From Metopolophium dirhodum (taxonomy: Eukaryota; Arthropoda; Insecta; Hemiptera; Aphididae), in contig NC_083567.1 of assembly GCF_019925205.1 (NCBI RefSeq), positions 5,704,001-5,768,000 of the forward strand: a stretch of DNA of 64,000 nt, read 5' to 3'. How positions within the stretch are numbered: position 1 is the first letter of the stretch; each line of letters opens with the position of its first letter. Under the pieces are notes generated by a model. The model saw only the letters and a list, made by a program, of their open reading frames with translations. It was not told the origin of the DNA and made no database searches. Below are positions 47,001-59,629 of this stretch, in pieces. Both the position numbers and the translations under genes were made by a program.

Positions 47001-49663
47001 ACTAACAGGCGTTGGGTCTTGAACTCTTGTCACCCGCCTACCATGTTTAAGGTGTTTACCACTACGGGCATGGTAAGTGGCCAGGTTTATAGGACATATA
47101 ACAACATTGTAATAAAATATCTATTAATTTTCAAAGCAAATGCAATGATATTTTACAAGCGGTAAATTTGTTGAAAAGCTTAAAAAATGTTGTTTCATGT
47201 TTAAGAGATTCGAATGATCTATGAATGTAGAGTTGGGAAGTTATGCTTCCAAATAAGCAATACATGCAAAGATGAAAATAAAATAAAAATCATAAATAAA
47301 TTTTTTGACGGTAACAATAAGGGTTTAACTATACTTAGTGATAATGATAAATTTCTGGTTGAAACACATCATGTAATAATTGCTAGATTTTCTCAGAACT
47401 AACAATAGAATAAATGCATATAGTGTGTGTTGAACACTTTTTATTCTTAACTATAGATTACATGTTGCGTCTACTAATGATGTTGAGGAAAGTGTTAATA
47501 AATTCATTAGTGTATATAAAAATGATTTTGATGATTCAATCAAATATGAAGTAGTACATTTCAAGCAGTTTTGGGATCAGTTAAAACAAATATTGAATGG
47601 AAGAGATGTACTCAAGATATTTGAATGGATGACCGAACGTAATATTATTAATATTTTCCCTAACATTCATATTCCTATAAGAATATATTTTACCATTCCT
47701 GTTGCTAATTGTACTGCAGAAAGAGCATTTTCAAAGTTGGTCAGAATTAAAAATAAAAATAGATCAACACAAACACAAAATAATCTGTTATCTTTAATGA
47801 TATTGTCTACAGAAAATGATATTCTACAACATTTAAGCTTTGATAAGACATTAGAAGCATTTGCTACACAAAAAGCTAGAAAAAAGACTTTCACATAAAA
47901 TACTAGTATTAATTTATAGTATATGTATTATAAAAAAAATAATGTTTCTAATGTTTTTATTATACTTAATTAAAAAGGTTTAAAAAATTAATTTTTTTCA
48001 CGACCATATCTTGGCTCCTGGGCCCCTGAAGGTTTTAATCCGGCCTTGTAAAATACTAACATGGTTAAAATATAATAAAATAAAATTTCAAATATTATAA
48101 ACAGACAAATAGTATTAACCTTTTTTCCTTAAATTGATTACATACTATATAGACTAACCTAAATGCAAGATAGGTACCATAGAAATATCAAAACTTTAGA
48201 TTTTAGATTAGGCAAAGACACATGACGTAAGGTTGCCTGGTGGTGAGTTGATAAATAATTGTATATTATGGTCCAGTGGCAGGGCAACAACAAACAAGTA
48301 TCCATTTCCGAAACAATTCTTCTTAACAGTGTGTTTAAAATTTTTAATTTCATAATAGTAGAAAACTAATAACCGTAGAATACTTTTCTAATAATGTCCA
48401 TGCATAAATATTTAATATTGAACAAATAAGTAGTTTTTATATTATACAACTAAAGTTTAGATGAGCTGGAAAATATATTTCGGAGTTACCTTTTTACATT
48501 TCATTGATCTTATCTAAATTCTTATGTCATAAATAAAAAATGTATTTGTTCAATAAAAAAATTAATTAAATCTAGTCTTGAGTGTAAAAAATTGTAACAA
48601 ATGTAGTGTTATATTTATTTCAATTTATAAACAATTATTTTTTTAATTTTTTTTTTAATTCAATTAACTTAGAATGATTTGCATACATCAAAAAATGTAA
48701 ATTGCATACTACGATTAAATTAATAAAATTTCATAATATATAGGTACCTGTTCAACTCTATGGCGGGTTTGAACATATGGATTATAATGTGCTCGAATAG
48801 CTCTCATTGAAGTAGGTTCGTAACCAGTATATGACTGTGTAGAATATTCAAAATCAGAATCTGGACCACCGGGACAGTATACACATATATTTCCAGTCAT
48901 ATTTATGTGAGGACAACGATGTGGCTTACACATAACTGCAACAATTGCTACCTACATGATTGTAAATTAACAAAATATACAAGTATAAATAAAAAGTATT
49001 TATTTAAATTTAGGTAATTAATAATTATATTTTCACACTCACTCCACTAGCTGTTCTAACAGGTTTTGCTTTCAACTTTGGATACAATAATTTTTTCGCA
49101 TCATTGGGAACAGCTGAAATAATATCAACGAGTCGGGGAGATGATTTCAGTCCATATTTTGATGATATTTGAGATTTTAACTTATTTAAGTTTACATCTC
49201 TGTTTTCCTTTTGCGCAATCAACAATTTCTGAATAATTTCAGCAACTGTAGAAACCATTCGTTCTTCATGGCTTAATTTGGATATGTTTTCTAAAACAAT
49301 TTTAAAAATGAAATAAAATTGATCATTCATAAAAATACATAAATATATTTTTAATTTACACTTAACTTTGCATTATTTAGCATTTAAACACTTTAATTTA
49401 CCCAGCTTAAGCAACTTAAACAAATTATTATATATTTTAAATTAATATCAAGGTAATCTAGAAGATAACCGTGATTAATATGAAAGCAATTGAATAAAAG
49501 TGTGCAATAAAATTAGTCAAAAAACCTTTAAAATACCAACTATTTTAAAGAATATTATTGATAGAATGAAACTACGAAAGTAAGACAAGTATAATATTAT
49601 AAGCTCAAGTAGCTAATTATATTGAAGTATTTAAGTTTTTTACTCACCATCTACTTCAGACAT
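44046..49663 (-). CDS. ELP3: Elongator complex subunit 3 (ELP3), tRNA uridine acetyltransferase
   Basis: Ten coding exons in gene order: 49648-49663, 49043-49290, 48748-48951, 46116-46270, 45758-46046, 45460-45677, 45243-45375, 44921-45045, 44666-44847 and 44046-44119. All junctions keep phase and the sum is 547 aa, equal to the human protein. The radical-SAM iron-sulphur cysteines are in CPHINMTGNICVYCPGG (residues about 99-115). ETRPDYC and GVQSVFEDVARDTNRGHT continue that domain. The GNAT acetyltransferase part carries VVPVRSRDPTKFQHQGFGML (acetyl-CoA loop Q-x-x-G-x-G) and ends GTRNYYKKLGYHL, SKQL-stop. ELP3 is the catalytic subunit of Elongator, which makes the wobble-uridine cm5U/mcm5U modification of tRNA. 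The large intron 46271-48747 contains a hAT remnant and intron 44120-44665 a non-LTR fragment; neither disturbs the splice sites. Confidence 0.97.
44270..44475 (+). pseudogene. Non-LTR retrotransposon reverse-transcriptase C-terminal fragment
   Basis: On the plus strand, antisense to ELP3, fragments read FKYLKLVVQRMEVLRMAI, then with frameshifts W-M-K-W-R-E-A, then TMPLRYKVVVRLVMYGLEC. This follows the end of the RT/thumb region of LINEs of the 'KWRE...MPLRLKGK...VRPxxLYGxECW' type. It is short, broken by stops and frameshifts, and sits inside ELP3's last intron. Confidence 0.6.
46863..48048 (+). mobile_element. hAT element inside an ELP3 intron
   Basis: The left end reads CAAGCCTGGATTAAG followed by a G-run and CGGGGCCCAC. 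The right end, inverted, reads CAAGGCCGGATTAAA with GGGGCCCAGGAGCC inside. The flanking octamers (CAAAATAA left, TAAAATAC right) match at six of eight positions, consistent with a decayed hAT target duplication. The element is 1186 bp, internally deleted, and on the opposite strand to ELP3 transcription. Confidence 0.7.
47470..47898 (+). pseudogene. hAT transposase C-terminal fragment (ZMYM1-like)
   Basis: The frame is open from about 47470 to TAA at 47896-47898. It reads FIPNIHIPIRIYFTIPVANC-like text, with the motif PVANCTAERAFSKLVRIKN followed by QNNLLSLMILSTENDI. The order P-V-[AT]-x-C-[ST]-A-E-R-[AS]-F-S-K-L is the hAT dimerisation signature of ZMYM1-like transposases. The N-terminal and catalytic parts are missing, so it is a remnant although the remaining frame is intact. 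A short ORF at 47214-47402 may be a degraded upstream piece. Confidence 0.75.
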
Positions 49664-51490
49664 GTTGAAATTATAGTAAATTGTAAACTCATAACCAAAT
49701 ACTCTATATTATAATAAATGAATAAAGAGTATTAATTTAATACTAATGTCGTAACTCCTGAAGTCGTGAGTCGTGACCACGATTTAAGATAGGTACTATC
49801 TTATAAATTGGAATAGTATCAACCGAACTCCGCTTCTGATAACGTCCCGAAATGAGTCGCAAGATTAAACGGCCACAGGTTGCGCTGCGTACGCTAGGGC
49901 TGCTTACTTTGTCTTATTCTGTGCTTTAACCCGCGTAGTATTATAGGGATTATTCGTGTTTTTGCGTTTTTAGGAAAATAAGTATATATATTACGTTATT
50001 TTTATCCATGACCCCGTTTAAATTTTACAGCTTGTATGATTATGCATTTGTACATGTGCATAATATGATTAATATGTCGGATATGTGTATATTTCATAAA
50101 CATTCAAATTTCAAGTAATCAACATTCTTAAGAAACAAATTTGAGTGTAAGTTTGTAACGACACCTACTTCTAAAAAGTAACTTTACTCGTCATTAAGAG
50201 ATTAATGTAATTAAATTAATTTACTCATTACTCAAATAAAATTGTAATGAAATTACTTTACTTTTCAAATAGAAAAGTAACTCATTACTTTCTCGTTACA
50301 AAAAAAAAAAAATATTTTATTTTTAAAAATGTCTTGGCAATCATCATTCTGCAGGTAATAATGTAACTAGAAATACAATACCTATTTTTAAAAAGGTGTA
50401 AATAGGTACTAGAATTTGAAAAATATGTACAAAAATAATGTGCAGTTTGTACATATTTACATAACAATAGTAATTACTATTATGAGTTATGCTTATGACT
50501 ATTAAAAAATAGTACTAATTAATTGTATCTACTTATCAATGGCGATTAATCATTATAGGTATAGTTAAGTGTATTATGTATTTATACCACAAACTCACAA
50601 TATAAACCTTAGGTGTGTGAAAATTAAATTCTAATACATATAGAACGCCATAAGAACTTATTAAATTATAAAAATAAACCGTTTATAAATGCCGAAATAT
50701 GGCTATAATGATTTAGGTATAAAATTACAATGTAAATATTTTGATTTTTTTGAATTTTCAGAAAAATAATGTTACATTCTAATGTAAATTCTAAGTAAAG
50801 TAATAATTAATAAGTATATTTTTCAAAGTGAACAAGTTTAGCACAACACTAAATTCTTTATAAAACCTGTATAGTTAATAGGAGCGTATACAACTTGATA
50901 GTCAACGCATATGAATTCATAGGAAACGTTCTGCAAAGGTACCTAGTACTACCTACCTATTTAGAGGAATCAAATTAATTAATAAATGTCATTAACTGTT
51001 CTCGTGATTTACGGTGCAATTCGACGAGTCGATTGTCAAAACCATTGAAAACTGAATTGTGGCGAGTTAAAATTAGAAGTATATAAATATTAGAATGGTA
51101 AACATAATAATATAATACCCGCCACATTGTAGACTAAAATTTTTTTTTCAATTCGCAACAGGTACCTAGGTACTCGATAATTCAAAACTGTAACGCGTTA
51201 TTCTATAGAAATTACTTATCAAAAGTAATTTTAATTACATTTTCGTTACTTGGAAATAATTCTAATGAAATTACGTAACGTGTTACAAGCAAAGTAACGC
51301 GTTACTTTCGTTACGTTAGTACGTTACTACTCAAGACCCAACACTGAATGTATAACTTAGTATAATTATCTTTGAAAATGGTTTTACAAAAATAGAAACT
51401 AAATTATGTAATATTAGATGCAGTGTTTATTATACTTGGATCATTTTTACAAATTGTTTATACCTACTGACAGATCAATAGTAATTAGTA
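49664..51490. other. ELP3 upstream and AT-rich intergenic DNA
   Basis: About 49740-49930 is GC-richer and probably holds the ELP3 promoter and short 5' UTR. Beyond this there is AT-rich DNA with a stretch of GTTACTTTCGTTAC-like repeats near 50150-50300 and 51190-51330 (TAACGCGTTAC phrases). These two stretches partly invert each other and may be two ends of one old element. No exon is seen. Confidence 0.45.
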
Positions 51491-51494
51491 ATTA

Positions 51495-51690
51495 GGGCCC
51501 GGATTTATATGCAAATGCATGTTCTTCTACAATTCACCTAGAATAATTTTGATTATAAATGTCGACGTTTCGTAATGTGTAGATTCTATGGTTCAATTTT
51601 TTTTTTTTGCATATTTTTGCATATTTGAATGAAAATGCATATTTATTGAACATTTATTGATAGTTGCATAAATGTTGCATATTCTACAAT
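51495..51690 (+). mobile_element. Left end of a hAT-like element with TGCATATT subterminal repeats
   Basis: TAGGGCCCGGATTTATATGC resembles the TAGAGACCGGATTCTCGTGC end of the hAT at 31280. ATGCATATTTATTG, TTTGCATATTTTTGCAT and TTGCATATTC follow as repeated subterminal motifs. No matching right end was found downstream, so it is a truncated copy. Confidence 0.5.
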
Positions 51691-51699
51691 TCATAGAAT

Positions 51700-52760
51700 T
51701 TACGTCTATAAAGATACCTACTGTCGATTATAATTTATAAATAACACATTATACATCGATAAGTTCATATGTCAATCGACATCATCGTTATCGACGGCCG
51801 ACGAATGACGACAAATATTGGATTTTCTAATGGTAAATTTATTATTACCTAAACACGTTCACATTAGATAACTACAGTATAGTATAAACCAAAATGAAGC
51901 GAAGTGTATTGAAAACGCACGTAGTTTGATTACTAATTACTGTAACATTTTCAAATCATCTAAGCCCCATACTGCACCCATTACCATGGACATATTATCC
52001 TTAGTACACAGAGTTATAACTCAAAAACTATTCTCTCGATTTACGATATAGATTCATCGAAATTCTCCAATAAATATTTGGTGAATAATGAAAAATAAAA
52101 AAGGGTCGTTCACTCGTTCCTATTTAAAAAAAAAAAAACAAAAGTTTGATATTGTCACAGGATCATCCTTAAGTGGTTCAATAAACCTCAAGTATTCAAA
52201 ATATCAAATATGGTCTTCAAGTGAATTTAAAAATTCCAAAAGTCAGAACTTAATACATGCATTTGAATACGTGCATAATGTAAGTATCTATAAAAATAGA
52301 GTGAGCATACTTAAAATATCACCCTGCAGTATATAACTAACAACTTCAGTTGAGTGTAGAGAATAATGAAGTAATAATTCATTTTTTGCAGGTTACCTTT
52401 CAACCAACAACAAAATGGACTTTCTCTCAGAGGTCATCCAAAGAGATATTACACATTTTTTTGGTCGTCTCCAAACTGATGATCAAAACAAAAATAGGCT
52501 AGACGATTTGCCTAGGTACTAGGATTAACACGCGCAGAACGCCGAAGACTAAATGTAATTTAAATCTCAAATAATATAAGGATGCCAACTGGCAATAATA
52601 TTATCCGAGCATTAACACGATTGATAATACATGCGCAAATGTGCAATAATTACTCTGTTCTAGGATCACCGTTGATTACGAAGCAACATTTCACGTGTAC
52701 CTATATTATGACGGAAAGCCGATGGTCTTAAAGTAATAATTTGGCGTCTAGAAAACGTGG
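51700..52760. other. Unassigned region with a short ORF
   Basis: A plus-strand ORF at 52088-52336 contains FDIVTGSSLSGSINLKYSKY and a Ser/Lys-rich part, and ends without a recognised domain. Given the hAT-like end just upstream, it may be decayed transposon coding sequence. I could not place it in a family. Confidence 0.3.
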
Positions 52761-52762
52761 AG

Positions 52763-52921
52763 ATGGCCGCCGCGTTTCCAACTGCCACTCCCGAGGATCA
52801 TAGATGGACTGGAATATCGTTGGATATTGTGGTGAAGTTACTTTTTACACTCGTCACGGAGGTAGGATGTATTATAGGAATATGGGATTATTTGAAGCAA
52901 TTGCTTCCATGTCTACAATGA
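52763..52921 (+). CDS. Possible small ORF or first exon with a hydrophobic segment
   Basis: GTGGAGATGG gives a fair start context. The frame runs 52 codons, beginning MAAAFPTATPEDHRWTG and continuing ISLDIVVKLLFTLVTE, an amphipathic or membrane-like stretch. A GTAGGA donor-like site follows GAG near 52861, so it could be a first exon of about 33 codons. GC content is locally raised. No family is recognised and no partner exon was found, so this is a weak call. Confidence 0.25.
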   Translation: MAAAFPTATPEDHRWTGISLDIVVKLLFTLVTEVGCIIGIWDYLKQLLPCLQ

Positions 52922-52929
52922 GTGGGTGG

Positions 52930-55900
52930 CATAAGCGGAAATTAGGGGGGGGGGTTAAGTTCAGATATCTCATATTAACTCCCCAAAGCAACAGATGACT
53001 TTTTAATTGTATATGGAACCGAAGCTCCCCGCTCTGCACATTGTTGTTAATAATGTTATCCCCTCCCCTGAAATCGTAATGGATTTCCGCCAGCTTTGGA
53101 CTGTATCATCGTAGAAACCTCAAGTCCTCAACATACATTTCATGACAAATATTATAATTTATATTATAATATGTTACCGAGTTTAGAGATAGCCCTCTGC
53201 GACTGACTTTTTATACTTTGGTGTATAATGAAGGGGATGGGTGGTAAACATGTTTGCAACATACAATTTGCTTCAGACTCAAAAAGTTCACGCCGCCTTG
53301 CGTATGTGGCGTATCCAGCTCACTTCCCTATAGTCATATTTTTACCGCATACCCTCCAAATGTATACAATGTCACGGGGACTTACAGCCGTATATCGCGG
53401 AGACATAAACAATAAATATTTTATAATTACCTATTTGTAATTTTCAATGCTTATAACAAACGGTATTCAGTATAGATATCTGCTGGCGATTATCAAAAAA
53501 ATTATAATAAATTAATTACATTCGAGACAATTTAATTAAACAGTACTAATAGTAATAATTATAACTTGTGTGTCTGATACGGTCATAACAGGGGGTGCAA
53601 GAGAATACAATGTATTTTTTTATTTATGATAAGGTTTTTAGTTTTTACCATTATTGTTGCATTTGCCCGAGTGAAAAAAAGCGAGCGCATACCGACGATT
53701 ATTTTTAGCAATACATCGTCGGTTATATAATATATTATTGAACGTTTTAGACAATATGGACTGGGAATGGGGACTAGAACAACACTAACGAGTACAAGTA
53801 GAAAATAGAAATTTAAACTTTCGACAGTATTATATAGGTGTTTGAAACTAGGTTTTTCATTTTGTTACAAATCTGCAAATGTTATCTGCGTGATTGGCAC
53901 ATAGAGGATGTTGAAAATTTTTTTCGGAAAACTTAAAGATAAGACATGCTTGGTTCATTGTTATATAACCACGATACCTTGGTATATCTTAAACCATACA
54001 TGGTTATAATGCGGAAAATAATTTACACAAATGATACGACATATTTCTTATAATATCAGTGTTATATTATAGTTTCAATGAATGTCAAAATTATACAATA
54101 TAATATATGTGACTTAATCCAAACAATATAATATAGGGATGTTAATTGATAACATTCTAAGTACACATAATATTATGTACGCGTGTGTGTTTATAACTGA
54201 ATTGCTATTGTTAATGATATAATAACACAAAATATTACACTCAGAAAAAAAAATCATAACTACATACATTTATTGCGAACTAAATGACCTTTTATCTAAT
54301 AAACATAATATTTAAGCTACATATGCGTCCGTCCGGAACTATGTGAACGATGAAAAAAAGTTTATACACGAAAAATTGGTCCATTTACACATCATAAATA
54401 TCTAAAAATAAAATATTTTATACCCATATATAGTGTTTATATATATATATTTTTTTTTAAATTTTTTTTTTTTAAATATCATTTTATTAAATTTTAATCA
54501 CTTAATCAAATTCTTTAATCGTTTGTCGTTTTTTCTAACATTTATCATATTATACTTGGTTATTAGGAATCAATAATATAGTATAATAATAATATAATAA
54601 TATGTAATATTTTTTAATATTTTTTTTTTTTTTTTGTAATCTATAACAACACATTTGTATAAAGCAAAAACATTGAAATTATGCGACTAAACTAAAAAAA
54701 AAAAATAAATAAATAAAAAGCGTTCAAGTAAAAAACAAAATATGTATATACCGCCGACCGGGCATTTTACAATATTGGTACATAATAGTTGGTATATAAT
54801 AATAATATGTATTCGTCGTTACACTTAGGTGCGGGTGTGTTTGATGGGCAGCGGGTGGTGGTGGGTTCGGTGAACGGAAATCGTGGATGTAGAAGTCAAC
54901 GAGTCGGTACTAATGGTACCTATACCTATACAATTTCGGTCGTACCACCGAACCATAATTATTATAATTAGTGGATGGAAATAATAATGCAGGAATACAA
55001 CTTGGGCTCGGAGGATATAATATTATATTTATATCGTCTGTTCGCCAATAAACGATGATTCGATATAATAATATGTGCAAGTGTGTGATTTGAAGAAAAT
55101 TATCTAATATTGGACCGATATATTTATGTATTTAAAATATAGCGAAATAGATGTCGATGAGGCGTTGTATATATTATAATATATAACTGCAGAAAAACAT
55201 AAAGCAAAGAAGAAACTATAAAACGATGAGGGGGGGTGAGTTGTGGACGAGTGTTGTTCGGCGGGAGGGTATATATCGATTCAGTTACCACGTGAACGGA
55301 CCGCGGTATAAAAGGCGCAGCACGCAAGTAACCGGAATGCCCGTCATCATCATCGGTACATTATATAATATTTTGTATAAGTTACAATGCGCACGTCGCA
55401 CGAAAAATCATAATATTATATTATATAATAGTGTATGAGTATAATAGTAGGTAGTGACAATAATGCAATAATAAAAAAAAGAATCAACTAATTTTCCGTA
55501 AAAAAAAATAATAATAAGACTCGATGAGAATTAAAGAAGAGGTAGGTGGTAGAACGGAGCGTGAGGCCATTATTTAATTATACACAAATATTATATTATT
55601 ATACACATTATATTATGTAGCGCGCGCGGACGACGAACGAGTGCATGTGAGTGTGCGAGAATTCTTATTTATTATCAAAAACGATTTTTGACACGATTTG
55701 TTTCCGAAAAATAAAACAAAATTTAGGTACACAAAAATGTCGGTCAATGTAAAAATTAGGGGTACATTGGCATTTCGTCTATAATATAATTTAACGAATA
55801 AAACCAGTTGCGTAACGATACGCAATAAAATAATTATTTCATATTTCGCGCATTATGCGAAAGACGCGGATGTAGTGTTTGTGTGTTGTGTGCTCGTTTA

Positions 55901-56470
55901 TCGGTTTATCGTCGTCTCGACCCCGCTGGTCGAAAACGTTTTCGATTTGAAATAATTTGTTTCCCAAAAATACAAATTATCTCTCCCGATTGTCACACAG
56001 CAGTGTTGTGGGGGTGCGCGCCAATATAATAACAATATGTACATAATATTATTATAATGTCCGTTTTTCTAGTCTCGGGGGCCGAGGATCCCGTCCGAAG
56101 GGGTTTATTTCGGGCCCCGCGAAGACACGAAACGGTAGAAAAAATTAAGTTTAAAAACGTTTTGCCCATACATTAGTCGTACGGGTATATGACATAGGTA
56201 ATACTATTATGATATCGCGTATTGTCGTTTTGCAACGTTCGACAATAAAATAATAATAATAATAATAATAATAATTTAAGAAAAGAGCGAATACAATTAT
56301 CGAAACGGTACGTAATAATAGTAAAATAATCATAATAATAAATAATATAAACGCGACGACCGCGGCGACGTTAGTATGGAAAAACCGCGGCGACGGCGTC
56401 GGCGATGGTGCACGACGAGGAGGACGATGGCGCGGCGGCGGAGGCGTCGGCTGCAGCGGAGGCGTTTTGG
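52930..56470. other. Long AT-rich region, possibly 3' UTR of the minus-strand gene
   Basis: No coding exon is seen. There are (TA)n and T-rich runs near 54430-54480 and 54610-54640, and (AAT)n near 56247-56275. Minus-strand AATAAA hexamers are abundant. The stretch downstream of the stop at 56471 may be a long 3' UTR. A TATA-box-like site is at 55307-55314 on the plus strand (see findings). Confidence 0.4.
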
Positions 56471-59123
56471 TCAGAGCGTCGGCTTCTTCAGCAACCGTTT
56501 CTGCCGGCAATCGTACACGCGGCGGCAGAAGAATATCAGATCGGACGGCGCACCGTCGCCGGGCAGCTGTCTGGCCCGCGGGTTGGCCTCGCGCAACGGC
56601 GGCACCACCGCCTTGCACAGCACCAAGTTCTCTTGTACCGACTTCATGTGCTTCCGGTGCCTGCGACGTGCCGAAAACAGAAAAACAACAATATAGTTAG
56701 TTTATTAGCAATTGCAATTATTAATACAATATTAAATTTCAGTCACAATAATCGAAATCGACGGTAGATAATAACATAATACTTAATCATATGCTGAACT
56801 GACAACACATCGTTGGGGGGGAGGGGGAGGCTATGTATATTATTTTCCTATACGTTTTCAGTTTTGTCCAAACATCTTATACCGTATAAAGTGTAAACGC
56901 GGATCTACATTATCATTTTAACAATTATATTTTCAAAATACAAAGATAATATTATAGCATATAATGTAACGGAAGTACATAACTCGAGACAATTTTTTTT
57001 TTTTTTTTTGGGGAGGGGAATGTAAAAATTGTCATCCACGTACTTGATATATCATATCAAAGTATAATTATTATCGTATAGTTACGTATAAGAGAGTTTG
57101 GCCTCTGGTATATTTGTGTATACCGCGGTGAGAGGGGGGGGGGTCGACTTTTTAAAAAAATGGTGATAGACAAGCATTGCGCAATAGACGCACGTGTAAT
57201 ATCGTTAAATCGGTCACGATATCATAATATATGATACAGTCGTTTTGCTTTTATACGTGGATTTTAATACAACACTCGGCAATTATACATAAATGTTTTG
57301 TAATATATTATACGATTTTGCTGAATAAAAATCATATTTCCCCTCTTATTATTCGGCATTTTTACAGTTCGGACGATCGCGGAGTGTTAAGTCACGATTT
57401 TTGCCGATCCACTCCTATTTTCACTTTTAAATCCTTAATATATTATAAATTATAATGAACATTTGAATAAATTATATAATACGAATATTATTGCGGTTAC
57501 GGCTGCTACTTTGTGTTCGACGTGCTTTATTATAATATTATCATTGTGCGTTGTTTGAAAAGACTTCGAGGAAATACAAAATTCTTGTTTACACAAATGT
57601 AAACACTGTAGTAGTTTCAATAAGTAGATACTCGTTCGATCTTCTTGAAAACACGTGTCTCACGCAAGAAACAACCGTCTTGTATACATATCATAAGCAA
57701 AGGAAAGTGTACATCGTACACAAGTGTTGTCCCTATCGTGTCAGTTGATCGGTTCCGAGTTGACGTTCGTATTAACATGGGCGCCCTCGAATTCCCCACA
57801 GACCCAAAGGCGACCTTTTCGCACTTGAATTCTGGTGGGAATTGTAGTGTTCTGTGCGCATATTATTACGAGTACCTTCACGATACTGGACAAGGCGGCG
57901 CAGATACCTTCGCGAGCGGACAGGCGCACAGGTGGCTGTCCTGTGTGACCTACCTATCTATTATAACTCGCGTGAAAAACAAATAATCGTATGTTTTGCA
58001 TAATATTATATATATTACACGAAATGGACGAATTCAAGTCGATCGTATACGCGCCATTGTGGCTTTATTTCAGGGGCATCATTATAGGGAGACGCAAGTG
58101 CAGTGTGCGTTCCTCTTTATAGTTTACTGCAAATTCGTTGTTGCGAAACTTATAAACGGACGCTTTTATAACACGAACGATGGACAATAACATTTTGGTG
58201 GTTTTAGACTTTTAGTCAATGATAACTGCAGAGATAATTTTTTTTGAATTTCAATTCTTCGCTTATATAACTATAGAATTTCCTTTTGATTGATCGTTTT
58301 TAAGAAATATACCTACTCGGGGCTATTCGTTTTTATACGTATCAAAATAAAAGCAATATGTATGACCATTTCGTAATAAATTTAAAACCTATTTTTCGAT
58401 CAGCTCTGATTATAGTTAGGACAGTTAGGTTATTTAAATTTGGTAAATTTTTTTTGGCATTTCACGTAAAATGCTGTGATCTTGCGTTATTTGATCTAAT
58501 ACATGTCAACGACGAGAGACACCGCATTGAAAATGAGAAATATTATCTCGACTAATATTCTATTATTGTATTATTACGTTGTGACCTACTGAATAACGAG
58601 TGTTGTCCGATTATGTACACGAGTAATACACGGCTATAAGGTAAAGTGTTTTTTTTAAGACTAAGGTATTGAATTGTATATACAAGTTTACTTAGCTTGT
58701 ATTTGAACTTTTTAAAATAAACGCACAGCGAACGGCACGCGTGAATTCGTTGGTTTTGGATTTTTTTTAATTTCCACTGACATTTTCGATTTTCTATATA
58801 TACATATATTATGTGAGCCTCTGTGCCGATGTATATGTCATGTACGAATTCAGTCGAGTTAACGGCGGGGCGCGGCGGCTCGCTCGACACAATTTATTTC
58901 CACTGACATTTTCAATTTTCTATATAATATAATAATATGAGCTATACCAACAGCCTGTGGCATAATATAATGTGCACACACACATAGAGGTCGGTGTATA
59001 CGAAAATGTTCGGAAAAGCGAGCCAAGTCCACCCTCGTATAGTCGTATTATATATATATATATATATATAAATAGGACGTACTTTTGCAGTAGATGACCG
59101 TTTTGCAGGGTTCGCAAAGGGTG
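56471..59123 (-). CDS. Candidate MYND-type zinc-finger protein, last two exons
   Basis: Minus strand. Exon 59079-59123 follows a good acceptor (T-rich tract then TTTCCAG) and reads TLCEPCKTVIYCKS. Exon 56471-56660 follows another T-rich acceptor ending GTCGCAG. It reads HRKHMKSVQENLVLCKAVV, continues through DLIFFCRRVYDC, and ends RLLKKPTL-TGA. Joined with donor GTCCTA at 59078, the frame gives C-x2-C-x5-Y-C-x3-H...C, the second half of a MYND finger (protein-interaction zinc fold). The more consensus donor GTACGT four bases earlier breaks the frame, so either a weak donor is used or a small exon is missing. Upstream exons with the first cysteine pair were not found. The same end exon is also open in another frame (56151-56618), which I treat as GC-driven. 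Confidence 0.45.
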
Positions 59124-59470
59124 CTGGAAACCCCGAAATCAAAAAACAATTAATAGGATTAGGCGTGCAGCCATTTGGTTCTCGATCAGTCGCCCCGCGG
59201 CCAACGCCGCCGCTGCAGCATATATATTTATATATAGTGACGAAAAGTGATTTTGTTATTATTACTATTATTTCTCGTCGTTGGCAATGTCGCGTGCGAG
59301 GTTATAACATTATTATTATTATTATGCGCTAGTGTAGTACTACCCACCCGTAAACGATCGTAAACACGAATATAATAATATGTATACCAAAAAAACCGAA
59401 CAAATTATTATTATTGCGTTCGATGTGCGCGTCGAAATGTACTGGGCGACGTATTTAAATTGGCTACAGG

Positions 59471-59620
59471 CATAAGCGTAAATAGTGTTTGAAATTTGGG
59501 GCGGGGGGGGGGGGGCTGTAGCTATCAGGACTCAATACTCTTATGATTAGTGAAATCATTAGTTTTTGAGAGGGCTATAGACATTCTAGGGGATCTAAGC
59601 CTCCCAGCCCCCCGCCTATG
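59471..59620. mobile_element. 150-bp MITE with 9-bp target duplication
   Basis: GGCTACAGG occurs on both sides (59462-59470 and 59621-59629). The ends are CATAAGCG and, inverted, CATAGGCG. A G-run (about 59503-59515) and a C-rich partner near the right end lie inside. Nine-bp duplications are typical of Mutator-like elements, and a MULE transposase fragment lies elsewhere in the window (23412-23655), though the two need not be related. Confidence 0.65.
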
Positions 59621-59629
59621 GGCTACAGG

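Noticed and set aside
56151..56618. Minus-strand 155-codon ORF (Ala/Pro-rich then poly-Tyr)
   Set aside because: The poly-Tyr run comes from an AAT microsatellite. The other frame gives the cysteine/histidine pattern and a clean stop.
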